A DNA stretch of 64,000 bases from Streptomyces sp. NBC_00224. GTDB lineage: Bacteria > Actinomycetota > Actinomycetes > Streptomycetales > Streptomycetaceae. Each line of letters opens with the position of its first letter. The stretch's first letter is position 1. Below are positions 36,147-43,646 of the stretch, one piece after another. The DNA lies in the NCBI RefSeq assembly GCF_041435195.1, contig NZ_CP108106.1, forward strand, positions 5,805,501 through 5,869,500, in the 5' to 3' direction. The translations under genes were made by a program, and so were the position numbers. The notes under the pieces were generated by a model. It searched no databases and was not told the DNA's origin. It saw only the letters and a program-made list of their open reading frames with translations.

Positions 36147-38245
36147 GGCTCTTCTCCTTGCGCCGGTCCGCTTCCTGCTTCTGGAACACCGCCCGTTCCT
36201 GCTTCTGATACACCGCCCGGCCCGTTCAGGTTCCCGTTCAGGTTCCCATTCTTCTCGAAGGTCCCCGGGCCGTGCTCGTAGGCCTGTACGTCCGCTTCCG
36301 CGAGGCTCCACGCCTGCTGCGCCAGGGCGTCCGCCCGCCGCACCTCGGCGAGGCCGCCCGGCGCGTCCGGCCCGGCCGTCTCGTCGGCCTGTGCGAGGTG
36401 GCGCCGGGCCTCCGCGAGCCGGGTGCGGGCCGCGCTGCCGACCGCGTCCCGGTGGGTGGTGACGTAGGCGTCCGCCGCCGCGACGGCCGAGCCGGCCGTG
36501 AGCACCGCCCAATCCAGGAGCGCGCGGGAGCGTGCCGCGCCGCCCTTGCGCTCCCGTACGCCCGCAAGGGCCGTGTCCAGGGCCTCATCCAGGGCCTCCT
36601 CCGCCTCCCCGACCCGGCGCAGCGCGTCGATCGGGTCGTACGGGCTGGCCGCCCGCGCCCGCCCGACGCCCACGAGCACCGTCTCGGCCCGGGCGACCCG
36701 ATCGCGCAGGCCGACGGGGGACCCAGGGGCGCCTTCTGGCAGCCCGCGCGCCTGCGACGTGCCTTCCAGTCCTTCCAGCAGGCCTCGCGCCTCCGTCAGG
36801 GCCGCCTCCGTCCCGGTGAGCGCGGCGGGCAACCGCTCCTCGGCGTCCGCGAGTTCCCGGCCCCGCCGGTCGATCGCGTCCACCAGCGTGGCCGTCCGGG
36901 CGACGGCGCCCTCGGCGGCGCGCACTTGCGCCGCGGCCTCGCCCCGGTCCTCCGCGTCGAGGGCCTGGCGGGCCGCGTTGAGGCAGGCAGTGGCGGAGAC
37001 CAGGTGTTCCTTGGCCTCCTCGACATGGGTCGCGACCGGCGCGGTCGCGGACTCCGCGTACCGCTGGTGCAGCGCGGTCAGCGTCGAGTCCGCCGCGGCC
37101 GTACGCCCGGTGAGCGTGCGGAAGGCCGTCTCGACGGCTTCCAGCGCCCGCGGGGCGTCGCGCTCCAGGTCGCGCAGCGCGTCGAAGGACTCCGACTCGG
37201 CGTCGAGCCGCCGCCCGGCCGCCGCGCACCGCGAGACGATCTCCCGCAGCATCCGCCGCCGAGCCGCCCCGCCCTCCTCCGGCAGCTCCGGCTCGTCGGG
37301 CGGGGCGGGGCCCTCCGGCAGGGCGAGCCCCTCCGGCGGCGGGTCGTCGTCGAGCTGCTGGCGCAGCCGGAACGCGGTGGCCAGTTCGGACCTGGCGTAC
37401 GCGAGGGCCTGCGCGAACGGCCGGGCCGCCTCATCCCCGAACTGTGCGACGGCGAAACCCAGTTCCTCGTCACTCGTACGGATGGCGTCATCGGTGGCGA
37501 CCAGGGTCCGGTCCGCCTCGGCCTCCAAGGCGGCGAGGTCCTGCGGCGGCGCCGGATCCCGCTCCCACCCCTGCGCACCCGCGCCCTGGGCGCTCGCGGG
37601 TGTGGTCCGGGTGGCGGCCCGCCGCTTCCTGCGCGCGTACGCGTACCCGGCGACCGCGCCCGCGGCGGCGAGGACGACGACCGGCAGGACGTAGTCGCTG
37701 GCCGAGAAGGAGCCGTCGTGCCGGGTGGGTTCGGCCAGGGCGGCGTCCAGCCCCTCGGCCGCGCCGATCGCGGCCCCCGCCCAGTCGCCGCGCCGCAGGG
37801 CGGGCTCGACCGACTCGCGGGCCACCGCGCCGAGCGTCTGGTCGCTGAGCCGGAAGTACTGGTCGACCGAGTACGCGTACTGCCGCGACCCGGTGGCGAC
37901 GGCCAGCAGGACGTCGTCTCGGCCGAGCCCGTTCTTCTGCGCGGTGGTGTCGGCCCAGTCCTGGGCGGTGCGGCCGGAGAAGTCGTCCACGTACACCGCG
38001 AAGAGCTGGACGAGGCGGTCCTCGTGGAGGCGGTCGAGCGCGGCGGTCACCTGCGGCGCGCGGCCGGCGAGCGCGTGCGCGTGGTCGGTGATCAGCCCGT
38101 TCGAGGCGAGCGTCACCGGGTCCTCGGCGTGCGCGGACCCCGCGCCGGGCAGTGCCGTCCAGCACGTGGCCAGCAACACGGCCACGAGGGCCCGGACGGC
38201 CCGGGCGGCAATGCGGGGCCCGGTGCGACTGACACGCGGCGTCAC
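36143..38245 (-). CDS. TPM-domain membrane protein, coupled to PspA
   Basis: 700 residues. A signal-like segment (ALVAVLLATCWTALPGAGSAHA, about residues 18-40) precedes a TPM_phosphatase domain (about 45-165; DHAHALAGRAPQVTAALDRLHEDRLVQLFAVYVDDFSG, GSRQYAYSV). One transmembrane helix follows (VLPVVVLAAAGAVAGYAYA, about 187-205). The remaining 490 residues are an Ala/Glu/Arg-rich helical region, probably a long cytoplasmic coiled coil, ending in repeats of NGNLNG and GG(V)PEAG. With PspA directly downstream and overlapping, an envelope-stress sensor or PspA recruiter is a reasonable inference. GTG 38245 follows a leaderless-type -10 box. Confidence 0.85.
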   Translation of the reverse strand: MTPRVSRTGPRIAARAVRALVAVLLATCWTALPGAGSAHAEDPVTLASNGLITDHAHALAGRAPQVTAALDRLHEDRLVQLFAVYVDDFSGRTAQDWADTTAQKNGLGRDDVLLAVATGSRQYAYSVDQYFRLSDQTLGAVARESVEPALRRGDWAGAAIGAAEGLDAALAEPTRHDGSFSASDYVLPVVVLAAAGAVAGYAYARRKRRAATRTTPASAQGAGAQGWERDPAPPQDLAALEAEADRTLVATDDAIRTSDEELGFAVAQFGDEAARPFAQALAYARSELATAFRLRQQLDDDPPPEGLALPEGPAPPDEPELPEEGGAARRRMLREIVSRCAAAGRRLDAESESFDALRDLERDAPRALEAVETAFRTLTGRTAAADSTLTALHQRYAESATAPVATHVEEAKEHLVSATACLNAARQALDAEDRGEAAAQVRAAEGAVARTATLVDAIDRRGRELADAEERLPAALTGTEAALTEARGLLEGLEGTSQARGLPEGAPGSPVGLRDRVARAETVLVGVGRARAASPYDPIDALRRVGEAEEALDEALDTALAGVRERKGGAARSRALLDWAVLTAGSAVAAADAYVTTHRDAVGSAARTRLAEARRHLAQADETAGPDAPGGLAEVRRADALAQQAWSLAEADVQAYEHGPGTFEKNGNLNGNLNGPGGVSEAGTGGVPEAGSGPAQGEEP

Positions 38246-38252
38246 ATTTGTG

Positions 38253-38258
38253 AGCGTA
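38253..38258 (-). promoter_or_regulatory. -10 hexamer TACGCT, probable leaderless promoter of the TPM-pspA operon
   Basis: Minus-strand TACGCT, seven bases, then GTG at 38245. Confidence 0.5.
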
Positions 38259-38383
38259 TGGCGGTATCTGCCGCTCCGCGACCGGGCGGGAGCCGCCGGA
38301 CCGGGGAATCCGCGCCCCGCTCGTTAGGCAGCACGCCACCGGGAGGTCATACTTCCACGGCACACTGACAGTCAGGGGTACAC

Positions 38384-39442
38384 GTGCGGACAGCTATATC
38401 GGCCGGAGTGGAAGGCCTGCGCCGGTGGCTCCGGCGCCCGGCGCGGACGTGGGTGCGGCGTGCCGCGCTGGCGGCCGTGCTCCTGGTGATGGCGCCCATG
38501 GTGGTCGGCGCGGTGGCGCTGCGCAGCAGCTACGCGGGCGACCCCGGCGACGGCACCAGAACGCGCGGCCGGGACGCCATCTGGCTCGGCCACGCCTGGG
38601 TCGACGGCCGCAAGGGCGACCGCGACCTGGACGCCTTCGCCGCGCGCGTACGGGAGACGGGGATACACGACCTGTACGTCCACGCCGGACCCCTGGAGCA
38701 CGACGGGTCGCTGCCCGCTGCCCGCTTCCCCAAGGCGCGCTGGCTGGTCGACGGCGTGCACCGCAGGCTGCCCGGCGTGCGCGTCCAGGCCTGGCTCGGC
38801 GACAAGCTCGCCACCGAGGGCCCCAGGGGGCTGCGTCTGGAGCGTCCGGCCACCCGCGCCGCGATGGTGGACTCGTCCCGCCGGGCCCTGGCGGGCGGCG
38901 GGTTCGACGGCGTGCACTTCGACCTGGAGCCGATGCCCTCGGGCAACCGTCACTTCCTCGAACTGCTCGACGCGGTGCGGCCCGTGACGCGCGCGCACCA
39001 CGCGACGCTGTCGGTCGCCGCGCACCAGATCGACCCGGTGCCCAGGCTGCACTCGGCCGCCCGCAAGATCGCCGGGCACCCCAAGTGGTGGTCGCAGGCG
39101 TACTTCGGGCAGGTGGCCAAGCGCGTCGACCAGATCGCCGTCATGTCGTACGACACCTCGATGCCGCTGGAGAGCCTCTACGGCGGCTATGTCGCCCAGC
39201 AGGCCTCGCTGGCGCTCGAAGTGACGCCCAAGGACACCGATCTGCTGATGGGGCTGCCGTTCTTCCAGACGGAGACCATGGGCCACCACGCCTCGGCCGA
39301 GACGGTCAAGGCGGCCGTGCGTGGAGTGCGTCTGGGGCTCGGCCGCACCGACCGCCACCGCGAGCACTTCGGCGTGGCCCTCTATGTCGACTTCACCGCG
39401 CGCGACCGGGACTGGGCCGCGTACGACAAGGACTGGAACTAG
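38384..39442 (+). CDS. Exported GH18-like (TIM-barrel) protein
   Basis: 352 residues. A basic start and one membrane segment (AALAAVLLVMAPMVVGAVAL, about 27-46) place the rest outside. The motif GGGFDGVHFDLEPMPSGN resembles the GH18 active-site strand FDGxDxDxE, with Asp and Glu spaced as for catalysis, and DQIAVMSYDTSM matches the later GH18 strand. The length and the RVDQIAVMSYD pattern fit a family of uncharacterised actinobacterial glycoside-hydrolase-like proteins. It could act on a cell-wall or extracellular glycan. GTG 38384 has AGGGG at five bases. A strong terminator follows. Confidence 0.75.
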   Translation: MRTAISAGVEGLRRWLRRPARTWVRRAALAAVLLVMAPMVVGAVALRSSYAGDPGDGTRTRGRDAIWLGHAWVDGRKGDRDLDAFAARVRETGIHDLYVHAGPLEHDGSLPAARFPKARWLVDGVHRRLPGVRVQAWLGDKLATEGPRGLRLERPATRAAMVDSSRRALAGGGFDGVHFDLEPMPSGNRHFLELLDAVRPVTRAHHATLSVAAHQIDPVPRLHSAARKIAGHPKWWSQAYFGQVAKRVDQIAVMSYDTSMPLESLYGGYVAQQASLALEVTPKDTDLLMGLPFFQTETMGHHASAETVKAAVRGVRLGLGRTDRHREHFGVALYVDFTARDRDWAAYDKDWN

Positions 39443-39454
39443 TAGTACGGCAGC

Positions 39455-39490
39455 GGCGGGGCCCGGCATCCACTGATGCCGGGCCCCGCC
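39455..39490. terminator. 16-bp-stem bidirectional terminator
   Basis: GGCGGGGCCCGGCATC at 39455-39470 pairs perfectly with 39475-39490; loop CACT. It serves the GH18-like gene and, from the other side, the sdh operon. Confidence 0.9.
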
Positions 39491-39509
39491 CCGTTTCGCG
39501 CGGCCGCGG

Positions 39510-40283
39510 CTAACTCCCGGACCGGCGCCCGATCTTGTTGCCCAGCCAGACCAGCGGGTCGTACTTGCGGTCCACCGCCCGCTCCTTGAGCGGGATCAGC
39601 GCATTGTCGGTGATCTTGATGTGCTCGGGGCAGACCTCCGTGCAGCACTTGGTGATGTTGCAGTAGCCCAGGCCGTGCTCGTCCTGGGCGGTGCGCTTGC
39701 GGTCCAGGCCCGTCTCGTCCGCCGCGTCCAGCGGATGCATGTCCAGCTCCGCGATCCGCATCAGGAAGCGCGGGCCCGCGAAGGCGGCCTTGTTCTCCTC
39801 GTGGTCGCGCACCACGTGGCAGGTGTCCTGGCACAGGAAGCACTCGATGCACTTGCGGAACTCCTGCGAGCGCTCCACATCGACCTGCTGCATCCGGTAC
39901 TCGCCGGCCGCGACCCCCTTCGGGGGAACGAAGGCGGGAACTTCCCGGGCCTTCTCGTAGTTGAAGGTGACGTCGGTCACCAGGTCGCGGACGACCGGGA
40001 ACGCCCGCAGCGGGGTGACCGTGATCGTCTCCTCTTGCGAGAAGACCGACATCCGGGTCATGCACAGCAGCCGGGGCCGCCCGTTGATCTCCGCCGAGCA
40101 CGAACCGCACTTGCCCGCCTTGCAGTTCCAGCGCACGGCCAGGTCCGGGACCTGGGTCGCCTGGAGCCGGTGGATGATGTCGAGGACCACCTCGCCCTCG
40201 TTCACCTCCACCTTGAAGTCCTCCAGGGCGCCGCCGCCGGTGTCGCCCCGCCAGACCCGGAAGCTCGCGTCATACGTGGTCAC
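39510..40283 (-). CDS. sdhB: Succinate dehydrogenase/fumarate reductase iron-sulfur subunit
   Basis: 257 residues. The [2Fe-2S] ferredoxin site reads WNCKAGKCGSCSAEINGRPRLLC. The second domain carries CIECFLCQDTC and CNITKCCTEVCPEHI for the [4Fe-4S] and [3Fe-4S] clusters. It passes electrons from the flavoprotein to the membrane quinone site. The sequence is of the mycobacterial Sdh1-like type with a single membrane anchor protein. GTG 40283 overlaps the flavoprotein stop (GTGA). Last gene of the operon. Confidence 0.95.
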   Translation of the reverse strand: MTTYDASFRVWRGDTGGGALEDFKVEVNEGEVVLDIIHRLQATQVPDLAVRWNCKAGKCGSCSAEINGRPRLLCMTRMSVFSQEETITVTPLRAFPVVRDLVTDVTFNYEKAREVPAFVPPKGVAAGEYRMQQVDVERSQEFRKCIECFLCQDTCHVVRDHEENKAAFAGPRFLMRIAELDMHPLDAADETGLDRKRTAQDEHGLGYCNITKCCTEVCPEHIKITDNALIPLKERAVDRKYDPLVWLGNKIGRRSGS

Positions 40284-42208
40284 TCGTAGAGCTCCTCTTC
40301 GGCGAGGTACTTGACCAGCTCCTCCTTCTCGAAGAGGGCGAGCAGGTCGGCACGGATGGGTTCGGTCTCTTCGCGTACGAGCCGGATCTGGCCCCGGACC
40401 GGGTCGGTGGCCGCGAGCTCCGCGGTGGGGTCGGCCAGCCGGCACAGCAGGTTCGCGCGCCGCCAGCCGCGGTCCATCGCGGGCCAGTCCTCGCGGGTGT
40501 GGCCGCCCCGGCTCTCGGTGCGCTCCAGGGCCGCGCGCGCCACGCACTCGCTGACCAGGAGCATGTTCCGCAGGTCGAGGGCGAGGTGCCAGCCCGGGTT
40601 GAACTGGCGGTGCCCCTCCACCCCGGCCCGCCGGGCCCGTACGCGCAGCTCGGCCAGCTTCTCCAGGGCCTGCCGCATCTCAGCGTCCCGGCGGATGATG
40701 CCGACGAGGTCGTTCATGGCCTGCTGGAGCTCCTGGTGGAGGGTGTACGGGTTCTCCGGCGCCGCGCCCTCCTGGGGCTCGGCGCTGAACGGCCGCAGCG
40801 CCTCCGCCGCCGCCAGGTCCACCTGGGTCTCGTCGACGCCCGGGCGGGCGCCGGCCAGGGCCGAGGCGTACTCGGCGGCGTGCAGCCCCGCGCGGCGGCC
40901 GAAGACCAGCAGGTCGGAGAGGGAATTGCCGCCCAGGCGGTTGGAGCCGTGCATCCCGCCGGCCACCTCGCCCGCGGCGAACAGACCGGGCACCCCGCGC
41001 GCGGCCGCGGTGTCCGACTCGACGGCGATGCCGCCCATCACGTAGTGGCAGGTCGGGCCGACCTCCATCGGCTCGGCCGTGATGTCGACGTCGGCCAGCT
41101 CCTTGAACTGGTGGTGCATGGAGGGCAGCCGGCGCCGGATGACCTCGGCGGGCATCCGCGTCGACACGTCGAGGAAGACGCCGCCGTGCGGGGAGCCGCG
41201 GCCCGCCTTCACCTCGGAGTTGATGGCGCGGGCCACCTCGTCGCGGGGGAGCAGCTCGGGCGGGCGGCGGTTGTGGTCCGGGTCCTCGTACCAGCGGTCG
41301 CCCTCCGCCTCGGACTCCGCGTACTTCTCCTTGAAGACGTCCGGCACGTAGTCGAACATGAAGCGCTTGCCCTCGGAGTTGCGCAGCACCCCGCCGTCGC
41401 CGCGGACCGACTCGGTGACCAGGATGCCCTTGACCGAGGGCGGCCAGACCATGCCCGTGGGGTGGAACTGCACGAACTCCATGTTCAGCAGCGGGGCCCC
41501 GGCGAGCAGCGCGAGCGCGTGGCCGTCGCCGGTGTACTCCCACGAGTTCGAGGTCACCTTGAAGGACTTGCCGATGCCGCCGGTCGACAGGACCACGGCC
41601 GGGGCCTCCAGGACGAAGAACCGGCCGGAGTCGCGCTCGTAGCAGAAGGCGCCCGAGACGCGGTCGCCTTCCTTCAGTACGCGGGTGACCGTGCACTCCT
41701 GGAAGACCTTCAACCGGGCCTCGTAGTCGCCGAATTCGCGCTTGTCGTCCTGCTGGAGCGAGACGATCTTCTGCTGGAGGGTGCGGATGAGCTCCAGGCC
41801 GGTGCGGTCACCGACATGGGCCAGGCGCGGGTACTCGTGGCCGCCGAAGTTGCGCTGGGAGATCCGGCCGTCCGGCGTACGGTCGAAGAGGGCGCCCCAG
41901 GTCTCCAGCTCCCACACCCGGTCGGGCGCCTCGCGCGCGTGGAGCTCGGCCATCCGCCACTGGTTGAGGAACTTGCCGCCGCGCATGGTGTCGCGGAAGT
42001 GGACCTGCCAGTTGTCGCCGGAGTTCACATTGCCCATGGAGGCGGCGATGCCGCCCTCGGCCATCACCGTGTGGGCCTTGCCGAAGAGGGACTTGCAGAT
42101 CACCGCGGTGCGGGCGCCCTGTTCCCGGGCCTCGATGGCGGCCCGCAGGCCCGCACCGCCCGCGCCCACCACGACGACGTCCCACTGCTGCCGTTCGAGC
42201 TGCGTCAT
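40280..42208 (-). CDS. sdhA: Succinate dehydrogenase/fumarate reductase flavoprotein subunit
   Basis: 642 residues. The FAD dinucleotide fold opens VVVVGAGGAGLRAAIEAREQG; KAHTVMAEGGIAASMGNV contains the family's covalent-FAD region. FVQFHPTGM, the GGIAVESDTAAARGVPGLFAAGE stretch and GGNSLSDLLVFGRRAG are the substrate/FAD domain hallmarks. It oxidises succinate to fumarate at the cytoplasmic face. ATG 42208 overlaps the TGA of the membrane subunit (ATGA), and its own stop overlaps sdhB, so all three genes are translationally coupled. Confidence 0.96.
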   Translation of the reverse strand: MTQLERQQWDVVVVGAGGAGLRAAIEAREQGARTAVICKSLFGKAHTVMAEGGIAASMGNVNSGDNWQVHFRDTMRGGKFLNQWRMAELHAREAPDRVWELETWGALFDRTPDGRISQRNFGGHEYPRLAHVGDRTGLELIRTLQQKIVSLQQDDKREFGDYEARLKVFQECTVTRVLKEGDRVSGAFCYERDSGRFFVLEAPAVVLSTGGIGKSFKVTSNSWEYTGDGHALALLAGAPLLNMEFVQFHPTGMVWPPSVKGILVTESVRGDGGVLRNSEGKRFMFDYVPDVFKEKYAESEAEGDRWYEDPDHNRRPPELLPRDEVARAINSEVKAGRGSPHGGVFLDVSTRMPAEVIRRRLPSMHHQFKELADVDITAEPMEVGPTCHYVMGGIAVESDTAAARGVPGLFAAGEVAGGMHGSNRLGGNSLSDLLVFGRRAGLHAAEYASALAGARPGVDETQVDLAAAEALRPFSAEPQEGAAPENPYTLHQELQQAMNDLVGIIRRDAEMRQALEKLAELRVRARRAGVEGHRQFNPGWHLALDLRNMLLVSECVARAALERTESRGGHTREDWPAMDRGWRRANLLCRLADPTAELAATDPVRGQIRLVREETEPIRADLLALFEKEELVKYLAEEELYE

Positions 42209-43026
42209 CAGAAGAACCTCGGATCGTCGAACGCCCCGGTGGCGAGGAAGTACACGTACAGGTCGGCCAGCGAGACACTGATCAACGAGGCCCAGGCGAG
42301 CAGCATGTGATGGCGGTTCAGCTTCCCCGCCCAGCCCCACAGCCGGTAGCGCACCGGATGCTTGGAGAAGTGCCGCAGCTTGCCGCCGACGATGTGCCGG
42401 CAGGAATGGCAGGAGAGGGTGTACGCCCAGATCAGCACGATGTTGACGGTGAAGATCAGGGTGCCGAGGCCCATGTGGCCCCACCGGTACTGCTCGTCGC
42501 GGTAGGCGAGCACCGCGTCGTACGTGAGGAACGCGGCGACCGGCAGCGCGAAGTAGAACGTGTACCGGTGGATGTTCTGGATGACGAGCGGGAAGCGGGT
42601 CTCGCCCGAGTACTTCTTGTGCGGCTCGGCCACCGCGCAGGCGGGCGGCGAGGCCCAGAAGCCCCGGTAGTAGGCCTTGCGGTAGTAGTAGCAGGTGCCG
42701 CGGAAGGCGAGCGGGAAGATCAGGATCAGCAGGGCGGGGGAGAGGCCCCACCAGCTGCCGATGAGGTCGGCGTTCGGGCCGCCCCGCATCGGGACGCAGT
42801 TGTCGGCGACGCACGGCGAGTAGAAGGGCGAGACGTACGGAGCCGCGTAGTAGTCGTCGTTCACGAAGGCCCGCCAGGTCGAGTAGACGACGAAGGCGAG
42901 CAGTCCGGCGGCGGTCACGGCCGGCGCCAGCCACCAGCGGTCGGTGCGCAGATGGCGGGGCGCGATGGCGGCGCGCGAGGCGTCGTGAACGCCGGTCAGC
43001 GGTTGGGGTTCGGTGCCTGTGGCCAA
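42208..43026 (-). CDS. sdhC: Succinate dehydrogenase membrane anchor (single-subunit, five-helix type)
   Basis: 272 residues. Five hydrophobic helices are visible (about 33-48, 97-110, 152-168, 185-205 and 240-262), with charged or histidine-rich loops. His residues in NIHRYTFYF and SCHSCRHIVGG are candidates for haem and quinone contacts; the CHSC motif is a feature of this family. The protein anchors SdhAB and reduces menaquinone. The start is TTG at 43026: GGAG stands six bases upstream and no ATG/GTG fits. First gene of the sdhCAB operon. Confidence 0.88.
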   Translation of the reverse strand: MATGTEPQPLTGVHDASRAAIAPRHLRTDRWWLAPAVTAAGLLAFVVYSTWRAFVNDDYYAAPYVSPFYSPCVADNCVPMRGGPNADLIGSWWGLSPALLILIFPLAFRGTCYYYRKAYYRGFWASPPACAVAEPHKKYSGETRFPLVIQNIHRYTFYFALPVAAFLTYDAVLAYRDEQYRWGHMGLGTLIFTVNIVLIWAYTLSCHSCRHIVGGKLRHFSKHPVRYRLWGWAGKLNRHHMLLAWASLISVSLADLYVYFLATGAFDDPRFF

Positions 43027-43047
43027 CAGTGGCTCCAGTCGCGTGAG

Positions 43048-43335
43048 TCAGGGGGCGCGCCGGGCGCGGGCGCCCAGACCTTCGTCGTCCGAGTCCGTCC
43101 ACAGTGAGGCGTCGTACGGCGTGTCCGGGATGGTGACCAGGTCGGGGCGGGCCTCGGCGGTATGGGGAGCGGTCTCGCGCAGCAGCGCGACGCTCTCGCG
43201 CAGATGGTCGGTGTCGGTCCGTACCCGCCGGATGTCCAGGCCGCCTTCGCCGACCTGTTTCTCCAGCCGCCCCACCGACCTGACCAGGTCGTCGAGACAG
43301 CGCTGGACCGACGTCAACTCGTCGTGCAGGGACAT
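43048..43335 (-). CDS. Small coiled-coil protein of unknown function
   Basis: 95 residues. The first 65 form a heptad-rich helix (LHDELTSVQRCLDDLVRSVGRLEKQVG, then RTDTDHLRESVALLRE); the tail is acidic (DASLWTDSDDEG). I do not recognise a family. It lies 21 bases upstream of the sdhC start on the same strand, so it may be the first gene of the sdh transcript. ATG 43335 is preceded by GGAAGGTAGGG; a GTG at 43356 would add seven residues. Confidence 0.65.
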   Translation of the reverse strand: MSLHDELTSVQRCLDDLVRSVGRLEKQVGEGGLDIRRVRTDTDHLRESVALLRETAPHTAEARPDLVTIPDTPYDASLWTDSDDEGLGARARRAP

Positions 43336-43646
43336 GGCGTGCCCTACCTTCCGCACTAGCGGGCGGTGACCGGTCGTTCCGGAGGGCGACCTCCGGATCC
43401 CCCCGAAAGGTCATGCGCCTGAGAGTGTCGCGCGTCACTTCCGTGGTTGTGAAGGTGTGTGCACCGGGTTCCGGGGGCGCGCACTACCTCTTGCGCGCCG
43501 TCATTGCGCCGCACGGGTGGGATCCGGCCGCCGTCGCGCCGTGTCGCCGTACGGGCGGGGGTGCCGTCCTCTTCAGTGGGTGGGCAATACGTGTGATCAT
43601 CGCGAAATGCCATCAAACAAACAAAAACTGACGAAGAGGTACAAAC
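43336..43646. other. Divergent intergenic region before the long peptide-binding lipoprotein gene
   Basis: No gene is supported. A GGCGCGCA hairpin lies at 43476-43483/43492-43499. The last 60 bases are unusually AT-rich (CAAACAAACAAAAACTG near 43613-43630), as expected of a promoter/leader, and GAGG stands eight bases before ATG 43647. I cannot assign a -35/-10 pair with confidence. Confidence 0.4.

Noticed and set aside
36272..38368. A 698-codon + strand open frame opposite the TPM-domain gene
   Set aside because: Arg/Gly/Pro-rich shadow; the minus strand has signal, TPM domain, membrane helix and coupling to pspA.
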